Assembly: GCA_029747015.1 (NCBI GenBank)
Contig: JAKOGI010000085.1
Span: 913,501 to 977,500, forward strand
From: Carnegiea gigantea
Lineage: Eukaryota > Streptophyta > Magnoliopsida > Caryophyllales > Cactaceae
Reading direction: 5' to 3'
Length of the DNA: 64,000 nucleotides
Of the stretch, positions 1 through 12,375 are shown piece after piece. The position numbers and the translations under genes were made by a program. Under the pieces are notes generated by a model. That model made no database searches, was not told the DNA's origin, and was given only the letters and a program-made list of their open reading frames with translations. Positions within the stretch are counted from its first letter, which is position 1. Each line of letters starts with the position of its first letter.

Positions 1-3000
1 TCTCTCTCTAAGTACTGTATCATCCCTTTGGATGCATTTGTTGGTCTATCACATTGCAAGATAACTTTAAAAACTTCTTCTTTGCAATTTGGTGTTCATT
101 TCTGTTGGTGTTAGGGGGCGAATGACATTAAATATAAGATATTTTGTAGTAAAAGAAGTGCCAAGTACTTTACTCGGACGTTTTAATTCTTATATACTAT
201 TACCGTAATTCTCTTTTAAAGAAATTAGTATTGCTTATTGTGAGAAAAAAGTTAACGATGGTGACTAATAGTTCAGGAACACACTAAACATGCAAGGGAA
301 AAAAGAGGATGTTGCACATTGATGTGATAGTCCCCTGTTTAAGAATTGATATTGAGTACTGAAATTGTACACTGGGGACTCATTGGCAATTGATCTCAAA
401 GAATACATGGCAAGTTAGCTGCTCGAACGACGTACTAAATCGAACAATAATGGGGGTCTTTGAACAGTCGCCTGAAACAGTTTAGGAGGAACGTTTAGTG
501 TCTTTGGTGTTTGTGGTGCTGTAGTAGAATGCTTTAAGTTGTAGATAGAAGAGGATGTGAAACATACAAAGACAAAAGAGGTTTCGTGAAGAAAACTTCG
601 GAACAATGATGTAGGTAATACAGTCATTGAGATTGAAATGAGATGTTGTAATGATAAGTTGCCGAAAATACGCTGCTAAATTTACGCCAAAAGATTAGTC
701 AACAAGAACCCGAGCCCAAGCCCATGCCCTCCCTATTCACATAGCCCAACTCCGGCTGATGAACGAGTGGTACGTGTGTGCATGTGTAGTCCTGAAATTA
801 CTGTAGCCGCTAACTTTCTGGGGGGCCGTGGAAGGCACGGATATGGGATGCATGAAACACACTTCGAAGAAATTTCATTTGGGAAACCAAAAATTAGCCC
901 AATGAAAAATATGTTTTGCTCTCCGTTTGAAGCAACTCCAATACTTATTAGTGAGACCATTAGCTTAGAAACCCTATGTTTATAATTTCAAGAAGGCTTC
1001 CAATCCCTTGAAACCTACAAGCACACCCTCCAGAATTCATTGCAAATGTTCCATTGAATTCTTTTTCCATGTGGAAAATGTCATCACATACCATAATTTT
1101 TTGCTACAATTTGATCCAAACATACACGGATGTAAGTCTAGCGTTAACATAGCTTTGTGGGAGTTTCAAATATCAAAAGAGTTTACATCATGTCAATTTC
1201 GTTCTATTTTGAATGATTATTTCTCACTTTAATTGCTACATTTTTTAAAAATATTTGCGTACTTTTTACCTTCGACTTACCATCATTTTTGAATTTTTCA
1301 CAGGCATCTTTTCAAGCATTCGTTCATTTAGTTGATTATCATTTTTCAGTTATAGAAATATAAATTTCATAACTGTAAATTATCCAATAATGCTAAAGGG
1401 ATTCCGGACTTCATGTAAAAAGTAAGCATAATATTGTGTGAATCAACAACTCGTTGTTTATAACATGCCAAAAGATTCAAGTTCAAATATTTTATTTCAA
1501 AATCATATTCTCTAAATTAGATGCGATTTTAGATGACTTGCTTGCCTTTTCGATTATTGTCATTTTCGTCCGTAGGGATGTAAGAAAACGGATGGGAGAA
1601 TAACACGTAATAACGGTCAGATCTTTAAAGTGGATGGAGGATAAGTGGCGTCGGCATGATCAAGGGCAGTTTGGAAGTCTAGGCAAAGTGTGCTGTTGGT
1701 TATAGCGTGTCACTGATAAACAAGGTCGGAGGTTCAAGCCCTCCCTCTAGCATCTTTTTCTTATTGAACTCTAATGTTGGTTTCTCGGTTTTGCTAATCT
1801 TTTATGTTATATGTTTCCAAAGATTCCACCGAGCAGAGTTCAAGCGCAAATTTACTTCGCAAACGAAACTCCATGCCTCTAAAAATGACACTCCTAATGT
1901 GAGCTAGCCTATGCCCAATGCTGTTAATTGTGTGCGCTTGGTGTATTGCCATGTTCATCCAGTGCTTGTCCTGACCCATGGTCTCACACCCAAAAAAAGG
2001 TGATATTTATGCCAAAGATCAACCATTATATTCCAAACCATATTAACTAATGAATCGTCATTCAATGAAGGTATTAGCCCCAAATCTGAGACAAAATGCT
2101 TTTTCGGGCACTTCATCGAACACTTGGGGGGTAAGGAGAGAACTGCCTTGCAAATAAGCAAACTAAGAAAAAGGGAAGCGTTTCCCAACTTTCTTTAGGC
2201 ACAATAGCTCTCTATCCCAAACCCACTCAAGAAAAAGTAGCCGCTAATGATCATCAATAAATCCAAACAATGCCAAATGAGCATGATCGATGATAACAAT
2301 TAAATTGATTAACTAAAAGACTGAGAAAAAAGAGCAAACTTTAGGTTATAATCGGAAGGAGATTATCAATCGCCGAACTATTCATAGGAACTCAGCAAAT
2401 TCAATCTTCTTTAATTTACTCTCACCTTCTAAGGGTAGGAGACGTTCGTAAATTCAAATGATGGCCAAGCCCTGAAATTAAAATTTTTTTCCTTATATAG
2501 CGGTTCAGCCGGCAGAACGGACACGGGTTACCTGTGAACGTGGGCGCTCAATTTGAGTTTTGGGAAATCAATTCACTTGATTAGTTTGTTATTTTAATTT
2601 TAATAAAAAAGATAAATCTATGGTTTTGGGTGAAAAAAATTATGACATGACCACGGTATAGTTTTCAGTGTCTAAGGAAACTGTGATAGAGGACAGTTGT
2701 TAAGTTTTTCTTTTTAAAATGAAAAAGTACATAGATCTTTCTAAATCCCTCCCTTTATTGCCGCATAAATTCTTCTAGATTTTTGCGTTTAGATTACATA
2801 ATAGATGGCGATTTTTAACGACTTTAGGCAGGAAGAAATGGAAGATTCCGCAAATAACGAACCTCAAAATTATAACTATCAAATATGCCCTGAAAGTCTC
2901 AAACTCCCGAAAACGTAAAAGAGGAAGCACATAATGCAATGCGCTCAATGTATCTGGTGAGCTGCCGGGAAGTATTACTTGAAAGCCACATAATTGCTTG

Positions 3001-3259
3001 TCCTATAATATACGTGGTCTTTTTCCAGTGTGTAACTTTGCTTATGTACATTGCAACCTGTTCCCAGCTTTCAACGTTCGTTCATATTCAAAAATAAGAA
3101 AGGGAATTGAAGTTATGCATAATCAGGAAGGCCACGCTGCATTTACTAATTAGACCACATGATTCAATGCCTGAGCAGTTTCTGAAGCCAAGGATATGTC
3201 ATCTGCGTCATCAATTATGAGCTACGTTTATCTTGGATTTTCGATCTCTTTCTAAGTAT
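1..3259 (+). repeat. Satellite unit 1 (left edge at window start)
   Basis: Shares diagnostic variants with unit 3, for example ATAGAAATATAAATTTC upstream of the tRNA and CTTCTTCTTTGCAATTTGG near the start, where unit 2 differs. Its tRNA copy is internally deleted. No gene is supported elsewhere in the unit. Confidence 0.85.
1692..1751 (+). pseudogene. tRNA-Asn pseudogene, unit 1
   Basis: The T arm and 3' acceptor strand are clear (GGAGGTTCAAGCCCTCC then CTCTAGC). The stretch GGAGTAGCTCA, holding the 5' acceptor end and A box, is deleted, and the anticodon arm is altered (CACTGATAAACAAG). It cannot form a cloverleaf. Confidence 0.8.
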
Positions 3260-6200
3260 TGCATCATCCCTTTAGATGCATTTGTTGCTCTATCGCATTG
3301 CAAGATAACTTTAAAAACTTCATTTGCAATTTGATGCTCATTTCTGTTGGTTTTGGAGGGCGGATGACGTTAAATATACGACATTTTGTAGTAAAAAAAG
3401 TGCCAAGTGCTTTACTTGGGCGTTTTAATTCTTATGTACTATTACAGTAATTCTCTTTTTAAAAAAATTAGTATTACTTATTATCAGAAAAAAGTTAAGC
3501 ATGGCGACTAATAGTTCAGGAACAAACTTAACATGCAAAGGGCAAAATAAGGATGTCGCGCAGTGACGTGATAGTCCACTGTTCTAGAATCAATTTTGCA
3601 TACTGAAATCATGCACTGGGGACTCATTAGCAATTGATTTGAAAGAATATATGGCAAGTTAGCTGCTCGAACTACGTACTAAATCGAACAACGATGGGGA
3701 TCTTTGAACAGTCACCTAAAATAGTTTAGGAGGAATGTTTAGTGTTTTTGGTGTATGTCATGCTGTAGCAGAAAGCTTTAAGTTGTAGATAGAAGAGGAC
3801 GAGAAACATACCAAGACAAAAGAGGTTTGGTGAAGAAAAGTCCAGAACAATGATGTAGACAATCTAGTTATTGAGATGGAAATAAGATGTTGTAACGATA
3901 ACTTGCCGAAAATACGTAGCTGAATTTGCTCCAAAAGATTAGTCAATAAGAGCCCAAGCCCATGCCCTCCCTATTCACATAGCCCGACTCTGACTGATAA
4001 ACAAGTGGTGCTCATGTGCATGCGTAGTTCGGAAATTACTCTAGCCGCTAGATTTCTGGGGGGTCGTGGATGGCGCGGATATAGGACACATGAAACACTC
4101 TTCGAAGAAATTTCATTTGGGAGACTAAGAAGTAACCCAATGAAAATTATGTTTCGCTCTACGTTTGAAGCAACTCCAACATTTATGAGTGAGACCATTA
4201 GCTTAGAAACCCTATGTTGATAATTTCAAGAAGGCTTCCAATCCCTTGAAACCTATAAGCTCACCCTCTGAAATTCATTTCATATGTTCCATTGAATTCT
4301 TTTTCCATGTGGAAAATGTCGTCACATGCCATAATTTTTAGGTATAATTTGCTCAGAACGTACCCGGATGTAAGTCTAGTGTTAACTTAGTTTTGGGGGA
4401 GTTTCAAATATCGAAAGAGTTTACATCATGTCAATTTCGTTCTATTCTGAATGATTCTTTGTCACTTTAATTGTTGTATTTTTTAAAAATATTTTCGTGC
4501 TTTTTACTTTGGGCTTACTATCATTTTCGAATTTTTCACAGGCATCTTTTCAAGTATTTCTTGATTTAGTTGATTATCATTTTCCAGACTTAGATAGATA
4601 AATTTCGCGACCATAAATTATCCAATAATGCTAAAGGGATTCCGGACTTCATACAAAAAGTAAACATAATAGCGTGTGAGTCAAGAACTCATTGTTTACA
4701 ACATGCCAAAAGATTCAAGTTCAAATATTTTATTTCAATATCAAATTCTAACTTAGATGCGATTTTAGATGGCTTGCTTACTTTTTCGATTATCGTCATT
4801 TTTGTTCGTGGGGATGTAAGAAAAGGGACGGGAGAATAACACATAATGACGTTAGGATCTTTAAAGTGGATGGAGTATAAGTGGTGTTGGCATGATCAAG
4901 GACGGTTTGGCATTATAGGTAAAGTGCACTGGATTAGCTCAGTTGGTTAGAGCGTGTGGCTGTTAATCACAAGGTCGGAGGTTCAAGCCCTCCCTCTAGC
5001 GCCTTTTTCTCATTGAACTCTAATGTTGGTTTTTTGGTTTTGCTAATCTTTAATGTCATATGTTTCCAAGGATTCCACTTAGCAGAGTTCAAGCACAAAT
5101 TTACTTCGCAAATGAAACTCCATGCCTGTAAAAATGACACTCTCAATGTGAGCTAGCCCACGCCTAATGTGGTTGATTGTGTGGCCTTGGTGCATTGACA
5201 TATCCATCTAGTGCTTGTCCACACTCATGGTCTCACACCCAAAAAAAAGGAGGATATTTATGCCCAAAGATTAACCGTTATATTCCAAACCACATTAAGT
5301 AATGAGTCGTCTTTCAATGAAGCTATTAGCCTCAAATGTGAGATGAAATGCTCTTTCAGGCACTACCTCAAACACTTAGTGGTAAGCAGAAAACCCCCAA
5401 GGAAATGGGCAAACTAAGGGAGAGAGAAGTGCTTCCCAACTTTATTTAGGCACAATAGCTCTCAATTTCAAACCCACTCAAGAAAAACTAGCCACTAATG
5501 ATCATCAATAAATCCAAACAAGGCCAAGTGAGCATGATTGATGCTAACAATTAAATTGACTAAGTAAAAGACTGAGAAAGAGCACAAACTTTTGATTATA
5601 ATAGGAAGGAGATTATCAATCATCAAACTATTCACAGGAATTCTGTAAACTCAATCTTCTTTAATTTAGTCTAACCCTATAAGGGTAGGACAGGTTTGTA
5701 AATCCAAAGGATGGCTAAGCCCTAAAATTAAAAAATTTTTCCTTATATAGTGGTTCAACCGACAGAAGGGACACGGGTCACCTGTGAACGTGAGAGCTCA
5801 ATTTGAGTTCTGGAAAATCAATTCACTTCAGTAGTTTTTTATTTTAATTTTAATAAAAATGATAAATCTGTGGTTTTGGGTGAAAAAATTTTTTTTGACA
5901 TGACCACGGTATAGTTTTCAGTGTCTAAGGAATCTGTGAATAGAGGACAGTTGTTAAGTTTTTCTTTTTTTTAAAACGAAAAAGCACATAGATCTTTCCA
6001 AATCCCTCCCTTTATTGCCATATAAATTCATCTAGATTTTTGCCTTTAGATTACAGAATAGATGGCGATTTTTATTGATTTTAAGAAAGATGGAGTGGAA
6101 GATTCCGCAAAACAATGAAGCTCAAAATTATAAATATCAAATTTGCACCAAAAGTCTCAAATTCCCGAAAATATAAAAGATGAAGCACATAATGCAATGC

Positions 6201-6517
6201 GGTCAACGTGTCTGGTGAGCTACTGGGAAGTACTACTTGAAAGCTACATAAGTGCTGGTCCTACAAAGTACATGGCCTTTTTCCAGTGTGTAAGTCTGCT
6301 TATGTGCATTGCAACATGTTCTCAGCCTTCAACGTTCATTCATATTCAAAAATAAAAAAGCGAATTGAAGTTATGCATAATCAAGAAGGCCACGCCGTAC
6401 TTACTGAGTAGACCACATGATCCAATGCCTGATAAGTTTCTGAAGCCAAGGATATGCCATCTGGGTCATCAATTTTGAGCTACGTTTGTCTTGGATTTTT
6501 GGTCTCTTTCTAAGTGT
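3260..6517 (+). repeat. Satellite unit 2
   Basis: Full-length unit with the short variant CTTCATTTGCAATTTG near the start, shared with unit 4. Contains a nearly intact tRNA-Asn copy at 4928-5001. Confidence 0.9.
4928..5001 (+). tRNA. tRNA-Asn(GTT)-like, unit 2
   Basis: 74 nt with D arm GCTCAGTTGGTTAGAGC, anticodon loop CTGTTAA (anticodon GTT, decoding Asn), T arm GGAGG-TTCAAGC-CCTCC and 3' strand CTCTAGC. A T-run (CCTTTTTC) follows and could stop RNA polymerase III. The acceptor starts ACTGGAT instead of GCTGGAG, giving two weakened pairs, and the anticodon stem has one mismatch (TCACA). It may be transcribed; charging is uncertain. Confidence 0.75.
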
Positions 6518-9500
6518 TGCATAATCCCTTTGGGTGCATTTGTTGGTCTACCACATTGCAAGATAACTTTAGAAACTTCTTCTTTGTAATTTGGTGTTTA
6601 TTTCTGTTGGTTTTAGGGGGCGGATGACGTTAAATATAAGATATTTTGTGGTAAAAGAAGTGCCAAACACTTTACTCGGATGTTTTAGTTCTTACATACA
6701 ATTACAATAATTCTCTTTTCAGGAAATTAGGATTGCTTATTATCAGAAAAAGGTTAAGGATGGTGACTAGTAGTTTAGGGACACACTTGACATATAAAGG
6801 GCAAAAAGGGGATGTTGCACAGTGACGTGATAGTCCACTATTCTAGAATTGATTTTGAGTAGTGAAATTGTACACTGGGGACTCATTGGCAATTGATCTC
6901 AAAGAATACATGGCAAGTTAGCTGCCCGAGCTGCATACTAAATCGAACAATAATAGGGATCTTTGAATAGTTACCTAAAACAGTTTAGGAGGAATGTTTA
7001 GTGTCTTTCGTGTATGTCATGCGGTAGCAGAAAGCTTTAAGTTGTAGATAGAAGAGGACGTGAAACATACAAGGACGTGAAACATACAAATACAAAAGAG
7101 GTTTTGTCAAGAAAAATCCAGAACAGTGATGTAGATAATATAGTTATTGAGATTGAAACGAGATGTTGTAATGATAACTTGCTGAAAATACATTGCCGAA
7201 CTTATGCCAAAAGATTAGTCAACAAGAACCCGAGCCCAAGCCCATGCCCTCCCTATTCAGATAGCCCGACTCTGGCTGATAAACGAGTGGCGCATGTGTG
7301 CATGTGTGGTCTTGAAATTACTCTAGCCGCTAACTTTCTGGGGGGCCGTGGAAGGCACGGATATAAGATACATAAAACACTCTTGGAAGAAATTTCTTTT
7401 GGGAGACCAAAAAGTAACCCCATGAAAAATATGTTTTGCTCTACATTGGAAGCAACTCCGACACTTATGACTGAGACCATTAGCTTAGAAACCCTATGTT
7501 GATAATTTCAAGAAGGCTTCCAATCACTTGAAACCTACAAGCACACACTCTGAAATTCATTGCAAATGTTCTATTGAATTCTTTTCCATGTGGAAAATGT
7601 CGTCACATACCATAATTTTTAGCTACAATTTGGTACGAACGTACACGGATGTAAGTCTAGCAATAACTTAGTTTTGTGGGAATTTCAAATATCGAAAGAG
7701 TTTACATCATTTCAATTTGGTTCTATTTTGAATGATTATTTGTCACTTTAATTGCTGTATTTTTTGAAAATATTTGCGTACTTTTTACCTTCGACTTGCT
7801 ATCATTTTTGAATTTTTTACAGGCATCTTTTCAAGCATTTGTTCATTTAGTTGATTATCATTTTTCAGTTATAGAAATATAAATTTCGTAACTATAAATT
7901 ATCTAATAATGCTAAAGGGATTCTAGACTTCATGTAAAACGTAAACGTAATAGAGTGTGAATCAACAACTCATTGTTTATAACATGCCAAAAGATTCAAG
8001 TTCAAATATTTTATTTCAAAATCAAGTTCTCTAACTTAGATGCGATCTTAGATGACTTGCTTTTTTCGATTATTGTCATTTTTGTTCGTAGGGATGTAAG
8101 AAAACGGATGCGAGAATAACACGTAATAACGGTAGGATCTTTAAAGTGGATGGAGTATAAGTGGTGTCGGCATAATCAAGGGCATTTTGGAAGTCAAGGG
8201 AAAGTGTGGTGGAGTAGCTCAGTTGTTTAAAGCGTGTCGTTGTTAACCACAAGGTCAGAGGTTCAAGCCCTCCCTCCAGCATCTTTTTCTTATTGAACTC
8301 TAATGTTGGTCTTTTGGTTTTGCTAACCTTTTGTGTTATATGTTTCCAAAGATTCTACCAAGCAAAGTTCAAGAGCAAATTTACTTCGTAAATGAAACCC
8401 CATGCCTCTAAAAATGACACTCTTAATGTGAGCTAGCCTATGCCCAATGCAGTTGATTTTGTGCTCTTGGTGTATTGCCATATCCATCTAGCGCTTGTCC
8501 ACACCCATGGTCTCACACCCAAAAAAAGGTGATATTTATGCCAAAGATCAACCATTATATTCCAAACCATATTAACTAATGAGTCGTCTTTTAATGAAGC
8601 GATTAGCCCCAAATCTAAGACGAAATGCTCTTTCGGGTACTTCATCGAACACTTGGGGGTAAGGAGAGAACCGCCTAGCAAGTCAGCAAACCAAGGAAAA
8701 GGGAAGCAATTCCTAACTTTCTTTAGGCACAATAGCTCTCAATCCCAAACCCACTCAAGAAAAATTAGCCGCTAATGATCATCAATAAATCCAAACAACG
8801 CCAAATGAGCATGATTGATGACAACAATTAAATTGATTAAGTAAAAGACCGAGAAAAATAACAAACTTTAGATTATAATAGGAAGGAGATTATCAATCGC
8901 CAAACTACTCACAGGAACGCAGTAAATTCAATCTTCTTTAATTTACTCTCACCCTCTAAAGGTAGGAGACGTTCGCAAATCCAAATGATGGCTAAGCCTT
9001 GAAATTAAAAAAATTTTCTTTATATATTGGTTCAACCAGCAGAATTGACACGGGTCACCTGCAAACGTGGGTGCTCAATTTGAGTTCTTGGAAATCAATT
9101 CACTTGAATAGTTTTTTATTTTAATTTTAATAAAAATGATAAATCTATGGTTTTGGGTGAGAAAATTATGACATGGCCATGGTATAGTTTTCAACGTCTA
9201 AGGAATCTGTGATAGAGGATAGTTGTTAAGTTTTTTTTAAAAATGAAAAAGCACATAGATCTTTCTAAATCCCTACCTTTATTGCCAAATAAATTCTTCT
9301 AGATTTTTGCCTTTAGATTACATAATAGATGGCGATTTTTAATGATTTTAGGCAGGATAAAATGGAAGATTCCGCAAACAATGAACCTCAAAAGTATAAC
9401 TATCAAATTTGCCCTGAAAGTCTCAAAGTCCCGAAAACATAAAAGATGAAGCACATAATGCAATGCGCTCAATGTCTCTGGTGAGTTGCCTGGAAGTACT

Positions 9501-9769
9501 ACTTGAAAGCTACATAATTGCTTGTCCTACAATGTACATGGTCCTTTTCCAATGTGTAACTCTGCTTATGTATATTGTAACATGTTCCCAGCTTTCAACG
9601 TTCGTTCATATTCAAAAATAAGAAAGGGAATTGAAGTTATGCATAATCAAGAAGGCCACGCTGTACTTACTGAGTAGACCACATGATTCAATGCCTGAGT
9701 AGTTTCTGAAGGCAAGGATATGCCACCTGGGTCGACAATTTTGAGCTATGTTTATCTTGGATTTTCGGT
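6518..9769 (+). repeat. Satellite unit 3
   Basis: Full-length unit of the unit-1 type. Its GC-richer block gives the longest + frame among the units (7077-7502, 141 codons), partly through a local duplication around GTGAAACATACAA at about 7060-7090. Confidence 0.9.
8208..8281 (+). pseudogene. tRNA-Asn-like, decayed, unit 3
   Basis: The GTT anticodon remains, but the anticodon stem (TGTCG against CCACA), acceptor start (GGTGGAG) and D arm (GTTTAAAGC) carry several changes. Likely a pseudogene. Confidence 0.75.
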
Positions 9770-10816
9770 CAACATCCCTTTAGATGCATTTGTTGGTCTA
9801 TCACATTGCAAGATAACTTTGAAAACTTCATTTGCAATTTGGTGTTTATTTCTGTTGGTTTTGGAGGGCGAATGACGTTAAATATATGATATTTTATAGC
9901 AAAAAAAGTGCCAAGCACTTTGCTTGGACGTTTTAATTCTTATATACTATTACAGTGATTCTCTTTTTAAAAAAATTAGTTTTGCTTATTGTCAGAAGAA
10001 AGTTAAGGATGGCGACTAATAGTTCGGGAACAAGCTTAACATGCAAAGGGCAAAAAGGGAATGCTGCGCTGTGACGTGATAGTTCATCATTCAAGAATCA
10101 ATTTTATGTACTGAAATCATACACTGGGACTCGTTAGTAATGATCTCAAGGAATACATGGCAAGTTACCTGCTCGAACTGCACACTAAAATGAACAATGA
10201 TAGGGATCTTTGAACAGTCACCTAAAACTGTTTAGGAGGAATGTTTAGTATCTTTGGTGTATGTTATGCTATAGCAGAAAGCTTTAAGTTGTAGATAGAA
10301 AAGGACATGAAACACACAAAGATAAAAGAGGTTTGGTGAAGAAAAATCCAGAGCAATGATGTAGGTAACCTAGTTATTGAGATAGAAACGACATGTCGTA
10401 ACGATAACTTGCTGAAAATACGTACCCAAAGTTACGCCAAAAGATTATCATTTTTCAGTTATGGATAGATAAATTTCATAACTGTAAATTATCCAATAAT
10501 GCAAAGGGATTCCAGGCTTCATGTAAAAAGTAAACATAATAGTGTGTGAATCAACAACTTGTTGTTTACAACATGCCAAAAGATTCAAGTTCAAATATTT
10601 TTATTTCAAAATCAAATTCTCTAACTTAGATGCGATTTTAGATGACTTGCTTGCTTTTTCGATTATTATCATTTTTGTCCGTGGGATGTAAGAAAAGGGA
10701 TGAGAGAATAACACATATTAACATTAGGATCTTTAAAGTGGATGGAGTACAAGCGTTGCCCGCATGATCAAGGGCAGTTTGGAATTCTAGGTAAAGTGCG
10801 CTAGAGTAGCTCGGTT

Positions 10817-10848
<32 letters not shown>

Positions 10849-12375
10849 AGAGGTTCAAGCCCTTTCTCTAGCGCCCTTTTCTTATTAAACTCTAATGTTG
10901 GTCTTTTAGGTTTGCCAATCTTTTATGTTATATGATTCCAAAGATTCCACCGAGCAGAGTTCAAGCACAAAATTACGTCGCGAATGAAACTCCATGCCTC
11001 TAAAATGACACCCTCAATGTGAGCTAGCCTATGCCCTATGTAATTGATTGTGTGCCCTTGGTGTATTACCATATCCATCCAGTGCTTGTCCACACTCATG
11101 GTCTCACACCCAAAAAAAGGGAGGATTTATGCCAAAGATCAACCATTATATTCCAAACCATATTAACTAATGAGTCGTCTTTCAATGAAGCTATTAGCCT
11201 CAAACGTAAGATGAAATTGTCTTATGGGCACTTCATCGAACACCTGGTGGTAAGGGGAGAACTCCCAAAGAAATGAGCAAACTAAGGGAAAGGGAAGTGC
11301 TTCCCAACTTTATTTAGGCACAATAGCTCTCAATCCCAAACCAACTCAAGAAAAACTGGCCACTAATGATCATCAATAAATCCAAACACTGCCAAATGAG
11401 CACGATTGATGATAACAATTAAATTGATTAAGTAAAAGACTGAGAAAGAGAACAAACTTTAGATTATAAAAAGGAGATTATCAATCATCAAACTATTCAC
11501 AGGGGTTCAGTAAACTCAATCTTCTTTAATTTAGTCTAACCCGATAAAAGTAGGAGAGGTTCGTAAATCCAAAGGTTGGCTGAGCCCTAAAATTTAAAAA
11601 ATTTCCCTTATACAGTAGTTCAATCGACAGAAGGGACACGGGTCACCTATGAAAGTGGGTGCTAAATTTGAGTACTGGAAAATCAATTCACTTCAATTGT
11701 TTTTTATTTTAATTTTAAAATGATAAATCTATGGTTTTGGGTGAAAAAAAAATTATGATATGACCATGGCATAGTTTTCGGCCTCTAACGAATCTATGAA
11801 TAGAGGACAGTTGTTAAGTTTTTCTTTTTTTTGAAGGCAAAAGCACATAGGTCTTTCTAAATCCCTCCCTTTATTGCCATAGAAATTCATCTAGATTTTT
11901 GCCTTTGATTATAGAATTGATGGCGATTTTTATTGATTTTAAGCAAGATGGAGTGGAAGATTCCGCAAAACAATGAACCTCAAAATTATAAATATCAAAT
12001 TTGCACCAAAAGTCTCAAATTCTCGAAAACATAAAAGATGAAGCACATAATGCAATGCGCCCAATGTGTCTGGTGAGCTGCTTGGAAGTATTACTTGAAA
12101 GCTTCATAATTGCTAGTCCTACAAAGTACATGGTTTTTTTCCAGTGTGTAAGTCTGCTTGTGTGCATTGCAACTTGTTCCCAGCTTTCAACGTTCACTCA
12201 TATTCAAAAATAAGAAAGGGAATTGAAGTTATGCATAATCAAGAAGGCCACACCGTACTTACTGAGTATGCCACATGATTCAATGCCTGATAAGTTTCTA
12301 AAGCCAAGGATATGCCATTTGGGTCATCAATTTTGAGCTACATTTATCTTGGATTTTCGTCCTCTTTCTAAGTAT
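9770..12375 (+). repeat. Satellite unit 4 (about 650-bp internal deletion)
   Basis: Only 2606 bp. The GC-richer block and following sequence are missing: the text jumps from CCAAAAGATTA to TATCATTTTTCAG at 10443-10447, where the retained GATTA occurs at both edges in full units. The start also lacks about 20 bp around the anchor. The tRNA copy is well preserved. Confidence 0.9.
10800..10873 (+). tRNA. tRNA-Asn(GTT), unit 4
   Basis: Acceptor strands GCTAGAG and CTCTAGC pair fully. The anticodon arm TGTGG-CTGTTAA-CCACA is perfect with anticodon GTT. The A box reads TAGCTCGGTTGG. The T stem AGAGG/CCTTT still pairs with one G-T. CCCTTTTC follows as a possible RNA polymerase III stop. One of the likeliest functional copies. 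Confidence 0.85.

Noticed and set aside
4928..5001. tRNA-derived SINE
   Set aside because: The tRNA is complete to the 3' acceptor strand, has no SINE body, A-tail or flanking duplication, and keeps a fixed place in a 3.2-kb tandem unit.
4956..5156. Recurrent + strand frames starting in the tRNA (VGGSSPPSS...LLNSNVGF) after each tRNA copy
   Set aside because: They are translations of the tRNA T arm and its flank, present only because the satellite repeats; no domain and no sign of coding constraint.
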